NCBI GenBank assembly: GCA_017853785.1
Contig: JAFMIX010000014.1
Coordinates: forward strand, 1-16,772
Direction: 5' to 3'
DNA from: Verrucomicrobiales bacterium
GTDB taxonomy: Bacteria; Verrucomicrobiota; Verrucomicrobiia; Limisphaerales; JAFMIX01
Length of the DNA: 16,772 nucleotides
Part shown: piece by piece, positions 7,700 to 13,425 of the stretch
Numbering within the stretch: the first letter of the stretch is position 1
How the letters are laid out: each line of letters opens with the position of its first letter
Program-made: the position numbers and the translations under genes
Notes under the pieces: generated by a model
What the model saw: only the letters and a program-made list of their open reading frames with translations
What the model was told of the DNA's origin: nothing
The model's database searches: none

Positions 7700-8116
7700 T
7701 CAACGGGACTTGGGCGGCGGGAGAATTTCCACATCGGCGGGAATCACGCGCACGATTTCGACGCGCGGGGGCGCGGTGACTTCGAGCCGCACGCGGGCGC
7801 TGCGGGTGGGATCGCCGCCGGTCAGGTCCGCCAACACGTGGATGTCCTTGGCTTGGAGATTTTCAAAACTGCCCAGCTCGCCGCGCACCGTGACTTCGGC
7901 GAACTCGGGGTTCACCCGCACGCCGCGCACGTCCGCTGTGCCGGAGACCGGCGCGATGCGCAGCGAAAAGGTCCGGGGCGGCGCGCTGGCCAGGCCGTTG
8001 CTCAAGGCCATTTCATTGCGGATGGCGATGGTCACGGTGAGCCAGATCAGCACCGCCAGCGCCAGTGAGGACAATTTCAGCCAGAAATCTTTCAGGATGA
8101 GGTTGCGCAAGAACAT
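7700..8116 (-). CDS. cdaR: YbbR-domain membrane protein, short CdaR-type regulator of CdaA
   Basis: A 138-residue protein with one N-terminal transmembrane helix (about residues 12-32, LSSLALAVLIWLTVTIAI) and one extracytoplasmic YbbR-like beta domain (about 35-132). The typical YbbR start is present: a basic N-terminus, then NLILKDFWLKLSSLALAVLI. In Firmicutes, CdaR is membrane-anchored and modulates the diadenylate cyclase CdaA. B. subtilis CdaR has several YbbR repeats in about 480 residues, so this one-domain form is minimal. The ATG at 8116 is preferred over an upstream in-frame GTG at 8164 because the family motif begins there and the ATG lies 2 bp after the cdaA stop, fitting translational coupling. 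Identity rests on the N-terminal motif plus position between cdaA and glmM. Confidence 0.85.
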   Translation of the reverse strand: MFLRNLILKDFWLKLSSLALAVLIWLTVTIAIRNEMALSNGLASAPPRTFSLRIAPVSGTADVRGVRVNPEFAEVTVRGELGSFENLQAKDIHVLADLTGGDPTRSARVRLEVTAPPRVEIVRVIPADVEILPPPKSR

Positions 8117-8118
8117 GG

Positions 8119-8940
8119 TCACAGGTTCGGTTTGGCCGGCTCCACCACGCGGGTGCGGAACCATTGTAGCCAGCTACGGTTCTTCGCCGTCCGCACCAGC
8201 ACCGAGGTGAGAAACGCCCGCAACTGTTCCAGCGACACCCCACGCGTGAACTGCCCCTTGTAGGCGTATGAAATCGCCCCGGTCTCCTCGCTGACGACGA
8301 CCACGACGGAATCCGTCTCCTCGCTCAACCCGATGGCCGCGCGGTGCCGGGTGCCGAGGCTCTTGCTCAAGTCCGCCCGCTGTGTCAGCGGAAAAATGCA
8401 CGCCGCCTGGAGGATGCGGTCGCCCTTGAGGATGACGCCGCCGTCGTGGATGGCGTTGTTCGGGAAGAAAATCGTCTCCAGCATCTCCGGCGTCGCCTCG
8501 CAATCCACCTTGATGCCCGCCTCCACCGCCTCGTGCAACTGGATACTCTGCTCAACGGCGATGAGCGCACCAATGCGCACGTCCGCCAGCCGTTCCACGG
8601 TCTGGATGATGACCTCGATGTTCTCGCGCTGCTCGTGCGCCGAGCTGAACAGCGGCAGGTTGCCGAGTTCCGCGAGCATCCGGCGCAGTTCCGGCTGGAA
8701 GATCACCACCACCGCCACCGCGAAGAACGCCGAGAACGTCCCCAGCAGCCAGCGCAAGACTTTCAAATCCAGCAGCATCGTCGCCAGCGCGAATGCCAGC
8801 AGCACCACGATGAACCCCGTGACGACCGGCGCGCCGCGCGTGCCCCGCACGAACCGGAACGCGAAGTAGATCATCACCGCGAGGATGAGGATCTCGACGG
8901 CGGCGGTGCGCCAGCCCGTTTGCAGTTGCAACCAGTTCAT
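8119..8940 (-). CDS. cdaA: Membrane diadenylate cyclase (c-di-AMP synthase)
   Basis: A 273-residue enzyme that condenses two ATP into cyclic di-AMP, a second messenger for osmolyte, potassium and cell-wall control. Three N-terminal membrane helices (about residues 12-30, 37-57 and 65-82) precede a cytoplasmic DAC domain (about 100-245). The catalytic DGG motif is intact (AIHDGGVI, 166-168), as is RHR (GTRHRAAIG, 198-200); SEETGAIS follows at 217-224. This is the CdaA (YbbP/DacA) type rather than DisA or CdaS. Its ATG overlaps the folP stop by 4 nt (ATGA), indicating coupling, and cdaR begins 2 bp after its stop. The C-terminal tail after about residue 250 is poorly conserved in the family. 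Function is very likely active, since no catalytic residue is missing. Confidence 0.95.
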   Translation of the reverse strand: MNWLQLQTGWRTAAVEILILAVMIYFAFRFVRGTRGAPVVTGFIVVLLAFALATMLLDLKVLRWLLGTFSAFFAVAVVVIFQPELRRMLAELGNLPLFSSAHEQRENIEVIIQTVERLADVRIGALIAVEQSIQLHEAVEAGIKVDCEATPEMLETIFFPNNAIHDGGVILKGDRILQAACIFPLTQRADLSKSLGTRHRAAIGLSEETDSVVVVVSEETGAISYAYKGQFTRGVSLEQLRAFLTSVLVRTAKNRSWLQWFRTRVVEPAKPNL

Positions 8941-9827
8941 TGTTCTGTGGCGGCGGTCTGCGACCGTCGCAAAACTTCATCTTTTTCCAGGCGGTCCGCC
9001 GCTGCAATCGCCTCCGTCAGGCGGAGCGCCGCGACCGTGGCCGCCACGTCGTGCGTGCGGAACATCTGCACGCCGGCGGCTCGCGCCAGAGTGGAGCAGG
9101 CCAGCGCCGCTGGCAAGCGTTCCGCCACCGGCGCGCCCGAAAAGGTCCCGAGGAACGATTTCCGCGAAACGCCGAGCAGCAGCGGGCGGTTGAGTTTTGT
9201 AAAGCTCCCCAGCCCCGCGAGCAACTGCAAATTCTGCTCCACTGTCTTGCCAAAACCGATGCCCACATCCAGCACCACCTGCTCCGCGCTGACGCCACAG
9301 CATTGCAGCCGCTGCAACCGCGCGGCGAAAAACGCGCCAACCTCCGCGACCACATCCGTGTAGCGCGGCTGCAGTTGCATCGTGGCCGGCGTGCCTTGCA
9401 TGTGCATGCACACATAACCCGCGCCCGCTTCGGCCACGATGCGCCACAGCGCATCGTCCGCGCGATTCGCGGCGATGTCGTTGACGATGCTCGCGCCGGC
9501 CGCCAACGCCGCGCGGGCGACGGCGGGCTTCTGCGTGTCGATGGAGAGGGGGATTTGGGTCTGCGCCGCCAGCCGCTCGATGACGGGCAGGACGCGGCGC
9601 AATTCCTCCGCCTCGGTCACGGGCGTGGCGCCGGGCCGGGTGGATTCGCCGCCGATATCCAGGATGGCCGCGCCCTGCGCGACCAGCGCCAGCGCGTGTG
9701 CGACGGCGTGGTCGGGGTCGATGAATTGGCCCCCGTCGGAGAACGAATCCGGCGTGACGTTCACGATGCCCATGACCAGCGCGGGTCGCGGGAAAGTGAA
9801 TTCAAAATGGCGGGCGCGAAAAAGCAT
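8937..9827 (-). CDS. folP: Dihydropteroate synthase
   Basis: A 296-residue enzyme that joins p-aminobenzoate to 6-hydroxymethyl-dihydropterin pyrophosphate to make dihydropteroate in folate synthesis; it is the sulfonamide target. Landmarks in order are MGIVNVTPDSFSDGG (19-33), GGESTRPGA (59-67, the pyrophosphate/pABA loop), SIVNDIAA (113-120), MHMQGTP, and the LDVGIGFGKT loop, with a final FRTHDV near the C-terminus. Length is at the upper end of normal (about 270-290) because of a short, charged tail after residue 275 that overlaps the cdaA start. It is the first gene of folP-cdaA-cdaR-glmM. The 131-bp gap to the divergent YihY gene should hold its promoter. The best I see is TAAGCT 14 nt before the ATG with no good -35, so I do not annotate it. 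No Shine-Dalgarno site is evident. Confidence 0.95.
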   Translation of the reverse strand: MLFRARHFEFTFPRPALVMGIVNVTPDSFSDGGQFIDPDHAVAHALALVAQGAAILDIGGESTRPGATPVTEAEELRRVLPVIERLAAQTQIPLSIDTQKPAVARAALAAGASIVNDIAANRADDALWRIVAEAGAGYVCMHMQGTPATMQLQPRYTDVVAEVGAFFAARLQRLQCCGVSAEQVVLDVGIGFGKTVEQNLQLLAGLGSFTKLNRPLLLGVSRKSFLGTFSGAPVAERLPAALACSTLARAAGVQMFRTHDVAATVAALRLTEAIAAADRLEKDEVLRRSQTAATEQ

Positions 9828-9920
9828 CGGCGACAGCGGCGAGCTTACGGAACTTTGCAGTGCAATAAAGCTTTTCTGCGTGGCAGCCGCGGTGTTTGGC
9901 CCGGCGGTTTTGGCCGGTCG

Positions 9921-9948
9921 TTGACTTGCGGCGCGGCTTTGTTAGCGT
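9921..9948 (+). promoter_or_regulatory. Probable promoter of the YihY/BrkB-like gene
   Basis: TTGACT (9921-9926) matches the -35 consensus at five of six positions. TAGCGT (9943-9948) is 16 bp downstream and keeps the key T, A and final T of a -10 box. It ends 10 nt before the ATG at 9959, again predicting a leader of about 4 nt. Its position argues against the in-frame TTG at 9896 as start. Confidence 0.5.
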
Positions 9949-9958
9949 GACCCCGCTC

Positions 9959-11641
9959 ATGGTCACGCCTTTGCTCTCCCGCCTCAAACGCATCATCACC
10001 GGTGACACGGATGCGGATGCGGACGCGCCGTTGTTGGAGGCGGGGGTTTCCAAGCTGGAGCGGTTCGTCCACTTCTGGATGCTCGTGGGCAAGAGTTTCG
10101 TGCGCAACCGCTGTCCGGTGCGGGCTTCGGCGCTCTCGTATGCCACGCTGTTGGCGCTCATCCCCATGCTCGCAGTGGCGATGGGCGTGACGAGCAGCCT
10201 GCTCAAGACGGAGGGCACGGAGCAGATCGAGCGGTTTGTGGAGCGGTTGGTTTCCAGTGTGGTGCCGCCCGCCGCCGTCGAGACTGCCCCCGATTGGGAC
10301 GTCTTGTGGGACGAGCCGGCGGAAATGACCGGGCCGTTCATCACGCCGCTGCCGCCGAGGAAGGACCTCGCGCCGACGAACCTCGTAACGGGGCTGGTCG
10401 CGACGAATGCCCCGCCCCCGACCACGGCGGAGAGCGTCCGATTGGTGGCGGCGCAGAAGCAGGCGGCGGAATCCATCCATGCTTTCATCCAGAACACCCA
10501 GAGCGGCGCGCTGGGGACGCTGGGCATGGTGTTACTGGTGTTGGTGGCGATCCGGATGCTGGCGAACATCGAGGAGACGTTCAATGACATCTGGGGCGTC
10601 ACGCGCGGGCGGAACTGGTTTGTGCGCATCATCCAGTATTGGGCGGTGCTCACGCTGGGCCCGCTATTGCTGATTGGGGCGATGGGACTGGCCGGCGGGT
10701 CGCATCTGGAACTGACCCGGAGCGCGATCGCGGAGATGCCTTATGTCGGCGGCCTGGTGTTCCAATTGTTGCCGCTGGGGGTGGTGTGGCTGGCGTTTGC
10801 GCTGTTCTACCAGCTGGTGCCGAACACGAAGGTGCATTTCAGCGCGGCGGCGGTGGGCGGCGTCGTGGCCGGCTCGCTGTGGTTCCTAAACAATTATTTT
10901 GGCTTCCTCTACGTCTCGCGCGTGGTGAGCAACAGCAAGATCTACGGCAGCCTCGGCCTCGTGCCGGTGTTCATGGCGGGGCTGTATTTCTCGTGGTTCA
11001 TCCTGCTGCTCGGCGCGCAGGTGGCGTATGCGTTCCAGAACCGCGCCGCTTACTTCGAGGACCGGCTGGCGGAGAACGTGAACCAGCGTGGGCGCGAATT
11101 CATCGCGCTGCGGCTGCTCACGGAGCTGGGCCGGCGCTTCCAACAGGGGTTGCCGCCGGCGACGATGCAGCACATTTCCACCGAGCTGGGCATCCCCAGC
11201 CGGCTCGCGCAACAGGTCCTGCGCCCCCTGCTCGCCGCGCGGCTCGTCACCGAAATCGCCGGGCGCGACCCCGCTTACTCGCCGGCGCGCCCGCTGGACG
11301 CCATCACCGCCCACCAGATCCTGCAGGCGATGCGTTGCGCCGGCGGCCAGACGCTCATCACGCGGGACGAACCGGCGCGGGCGGAGGTCTTCGGCGAATT
11401 CGCCCGCATCGAGGCCGCCGAAAAAGCCGCGGCGGCGGCGGTCACGCTGCGGGCCCTGGTGCACCGCGCCCACACCCAATTGGAACTTGCCGCGGCCGAG
11501 CCGGCAGCCGAACTGATTGCCGCCGCACCCGCTGCGCCGCAAGTGGTGGAGGTCGAACCGCCCGCGCCAGAGCCGGCAGCGCGGTCAAAAGTCGCCGTCG
11601 CGAACGCCGTCCCGGACGACAAGCTGGATTTTCCGTTGTGA
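9959..11641 (+). CDS. YihY/BrkB-family inner-membrane protein with insertion and C-terminal extension
   Basis: A 560-residue membrane protein of the YihY/virulence-factor-BrkB family, once mislabelled ribonuclease BN; its biochemical role is not established. Signatures are RASALSYATLLALIPMLAV (residues about 57-75, first helix), EETFNDIWGVTRGR (about 204-217), a run of helices to about residue 365, and YGSLGLVPVFMAGLYFSW (about 330-347). Two features are unusual. A Pro-rich segment of some 50 residues (about 103-155, with PPAAVE and TPLPPRK) is inserted in the loop after the first helix. After the last helix a soluble part follows: a winged-helix-like stretch (about 380-460, HISTELGIPSRLAQQV), then an Ala/Glu/Pro-rich tail ending KLDFPL. 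The ATG at 9959 is chosen because the promoter lies just upstream. Likely monocistronic; a degenerate gene converges on it 15 bp beyond its stop. Confidence 0.85.
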   Translation: MVTPLLSRLKRIITGDTDADADAPLLEAGVSKLERFVHFWMLVGKSFVRNRCPVRASALSYATLLALIPMLAVAMGVTSSLLKTEGTEQIERFVERLVSSVVPPAAVETAPDWDVLWDEPAEMTGPFITPLPPRKDLAPTNLVTGLVATNAPPPTTAESVRLVAAQKQAAESIHAFIQNTQSGALGTLGMVLLVLVAIRMLANIEETFNDIWGVTRGRNWFVRIIQYWAVLTLGPLLLIGAMGLAGGSHLELTRSAIAEMPYVGGLVFQLLPLGVVWLAFALFYQLVPNTKVHFSAAAVGGVVAGSLWFLNNYFGFLYVSRVVSNSKIYGSLGLVPVFMAGLYFSWFILLLGAQVAYAFQNRAAYFEDRLAENVNQRGREFIALRLLTELGRRFQQGLPPATMQHISTELGIPSRLAQQVLRPLLAARLVTEIAGRDPAYSPARPLDAITAHQILQAMRCAGGQTLITRDEPARAEVFGEFARIEAAEKAAAAAVTLRALVHRAHTQLELAAAEPAAELIAAAPAAPQVVEVEPPAPEPAARSKVAVANAVPDDKLDFPL

Positions 11642-11656
11642 CGCGCGGATGCGGAG

Positions 11657-12217
11657 TCAGCCGGAGCGGCCGTATTCACCCGGCAGGAATTTCGACTTGT
11701 CCGCGAGCGCCAGTTGCTGGCCGATGAATTTGGACTCGCACTCCGGCAATTCCTCCAGCGTGTCTGGCAAGGGGTCGAACCAGGAGACTTCGTCCGGCGC
11801 GATGCGCAACTTCCCCGCCGCATGCGCCGCGCGCTGCAGTTCGATGACCCGCCGCGCCACCGCCACGCCGGCGTGATGATGCGAGTCGCTGGCCACGATC
11901 ACCCGGGCCAATTCAACGGACGACTGCGGCCAGATGATGAACGCCTGCGGGTCGGTCGCCACGTCGGATTCGACGAGCCAGCGCTGGAGTTATTGCGCGG
12001 AAGTCTTGCCTTCCATCGCCATCGGAAATCCGGTGATGGCTTTGAGAATTGGATTTTCGCATCCGCAATCCTTGCCCGGCACGAGGCGGTCTTCGACGGT
12101 GGACTTGGCGGGTTCGCTGGCGGTGAGGGATTGTTGCACCAGCTCGCGGAATTCTTTGCGTTTGCCTGCGATGATGGCTTGGGTCAGGGGATGTAGTTCG
12201 CTGATAGTGTCCGCATC
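11657..12217 (-). pseudogene. Decayed gene of unrecognised family with internal stop
   Basis: On the minus strand one reading frame keeps a coding look over about 187 codons but is broken. Reading from 12217 it begins DADTISELHPLTQAIIAG without any start codon after the previous stop (TAA, 12220-12218). It meets an in-frame TAA at 11992-11990 and continues another 110 residues, with a GTG near 11962, to a TGA at 11659-11657. The second part includes IVASDSHHHAGVAVARR and ends KFLPGEYGRSG, a plausible natural C-terminus. The first part has a CGC motif (KDCGCENPIL). Third-position G/C bias continues across the stop, which suggests recent loss rather than two genes. I do not recognise the family. 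A short out-of-frame ATG (12216) suggests the original start was lost by a frameshift. A sequencing error is an alternative for the stop. This fills most of the gap between the YihY gene and purU. Confidence 0.55.
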
Positions 12218-12293
12218 TTACTGCGGGTGCGGCCGGTCGTCTTGTAATCTGGGATGATTCTTTGTGATTGGGTGCTCTTTATCCATCCGGCTA

Positions 12294-12322
12294 TTGTCGG
12301 GCAACGAATCTTGGGGTAAAAC
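12294..12322 (+). promoter_or_regulatory. Probable promoter of the purU unit
   Basis: TTGTCG (12294-12299) and TAAAAC (12317-12322) are 17 bp apart. The -10 box ends 9 nt before the ATG of the small ORF at 12332, the same geometry as ahead of tyrS, the TPR gene and the YihY gene. The purU start itself is 65 nt further on, so the mRNA would carry a leader containing that ORF. Confidence 0.45.
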
Positions 12323-12331
12323 ACCCGCGTC

Positions 12332-12391
12332 ATGTTGCCCACTCTACTTGTCAACGAAGGGATCGTCCTGAAATCCGGAGGCGGGGCGTGA
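12332..12391 (+). CDS. Possible 19-residue leader peptide upstream of purU
   Basis: An ATG at 12332 opens a 19-codon frame (MLPTLLVNEGIVLKSGGGA) whose TGA at 12389-12391 overlaps the purU GTG (12388-12390) as GTGA. The purU Shine-Dalgarno GGAGG lies within its last codons, so ribosomes finishing it would be placed for purU initiation. It begins 9 nt after a -10-like box, so it could be read as a leaderless start. The peptide shows no homology I recognise and no run of regulatory codons. It may be a translational-coupling leader, a remnant, or chance; the small size makes this uncertain. Confidence 0.35.
   Translation: MLPTLLVNEGIVLKSGGGA
12377..12381 (+). promoter_or_regulatory. Shine-Dalgarno site fixing the purU start
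   Basis: GGAGG followed after 6 nt by GTG (12388). It is the only strong Shine-Dalgarno sequence at optimal spacing that I found ahead of any gene in the window. It rules out the longer frame that opens at 12268. Confidence 0.7.
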
Positions 12392-13224
12392 GCGCTCAAG
12401 TCCTGCTGGTCGAATGCGACGACCGCCGCGGCCTTGTCCATGCTATCACCGGCGTGCTGCTCCAGCAGGGTGTCAACGTCGTGGGCAACCAGGAATTCGT
12501 AGAGCGCGGCTCGGCGCGGTTTTTCATGCGCACGGAATTCGATGGCGCGGTGGACGCCGTCCGGCTCGAAGCCGAAGTGCGCCGCGCCCTGCCCGCCCAA
12601 GCCAGCGTCCGGCTCTCCGACCTGAAGCCCAAGCGCGTCGTGGTACTGGCCTCCAAGGAGCACCATTGCCTCGGCGACATCCTCATCCGCCACGCTTTCG
12701 GCGAACTAAACGCCCAGGTGCTCGCCGTGCTTTCCAACCACACCGCGCTCCAGCCGCTCATCGAAAAGTTCAACCTGCCGTTCCACCACATCAGCCACGA
12801 GAACCTCACCCGCGAGGCGCACGAGGCGGAACTGCTGAAGGTGATTGACCGCCTCCAGCCAGACTATCTCGTGCTGGCTAAGTATATGCGCGTGCTCACG
12901 CCCGAATTCGCGCACCGCTTTCCCGCCCGCCTGATCAACATCCATCACTCCTTCCTGCCCGCGTTCGTCGGCGCGAAGCCATATCAGCAGGCGTTCGACC
13001 GCGGCGTGAAAGTCATCGGTGCGTCCGCACATTTTGTCACCGAGCAGCTCGACGAAGGCCCGCTCATCGTGCAACAGGTCATCCCGGTGGACCACACGCA
13101 CACCGCGCAGGCCCTCGCGCAGGCTGGCCGCGACGTGGAGCAAATGGTGCTCGCCCGCGCCCTGCGACTCGTGTTCGAGGATCGCGTCTTTCTCTGCGGC
13201 AACCGCACAGTGATTTTCGACTAG
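12388..13224 (+). CDS. purU: Formyltetrahydrofolate deformylase
   Basis: A 278-residue enzyme that hydrolyses 10-formyl-THF to THF and formate. It balances one-carbon pools and, in bacteria using PurT, supplies formate for purine synthesis. Residues 1-78 are an ACT regulatory domain (VECDDRRGLVHAITGVL); in E. coli PurU, methionine activates and glycine inhibits. Residues 83-270 are the formyltransferase-like domain. The catalytic triad of this fold is intact: Asn184 and His186 in LINIHHSFLP, and Asp222 in TEQLDEGP. KPYQQAFDRGVKVIGASAHF is the PurU signature that separates it from PurN. The GTG start is set by GGAGG 6 nt upstream. It is 837 nt with normal family length (about 280). No clear terminator follows; a weak CCCTG/CAGGG pair lies just past the stop. 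Confidence 0.95.
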   Translation: MSAQVLLVECDDRRGLVHAITGVLLQQGVNVVGNQEFVERGSARFFMRTEFDGAVDAVRLEAEVRRALPAQASVRLSDLKPKRVVVLASKEHHCLGDILIRHAFGELNAQVLAVLSNHTALQPLIEKFNLPFHHISHENLTREAHEAELLKVIDRLQPDYLVLAKYMRVLTPEFAHRFPARLINIHHSFLPAFVGAKPYQQAFDRGVKVIGASAHFVTEQLDEGPLIVQQVIPVDHTHTAQALAQAGRDVEQMVLARALRLVFEDRVFLCGNRTVIFD

Positions 13225-13425
13225 CCCTGCGCTAATGAACTCCACCCCGCTCCTCACAGGGTCTTGGTCCATTCCCCGCGGAGGGAGGACGCAGCCCGCT
13301 AGGACTCCACCTCAAGGAATGTGAGTTCCGTTTTAACCATCGCCGTGATAACCTGTATCAGTTGTCACTAAAAGAATTCAAAAACAGCCCGCTCAACTAG
13401 TCTTGAACCAATTCGGATTACCGCC

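Noticed and set aside
6095..8068. A 657-codon open frame on the plus strand across the end of the TPR gene, glmM and cdaR.
   Set aside because: It is antisense to genes with full catalytic motifs, has His/Gly/Ala-rich shadow composition, and shows no recognisable domain. GC-rich genes often leave the opposite frame open.
8117..8164. An upstream GTG that would add 16 residues to CdaR.
   Set aside because: It overlaps the end of cdaA by 46 nt and the added residues do not fit the family start; the ATG at 8116 does.
9896..9958. An in-frame TTG start that would lengthen the YihY-like protein by 21 residues.
   Set aside because: The added residues cover the TTGACT/TAGCGT promoter-like pair and have no hydrophobic or family signature.
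12184..12693. A minus-strand open frame opposite the start of purU, ending MRTLSANYIP.
   Set aside because: Its main part is the shadow of the PurU ACT domain. The final ATG at 12216 may be a leftover start of the decayed gene, but it is out of frame with it.
13225..13425. A purU terminator or a kinase promoter in the 200-bp gap.
   Set aside because: Only a 5-bp CCCTG/CAGGG pair with a very large loop, and scattered TTGNNN boxes without a partner at 15-18 bp, are seen.
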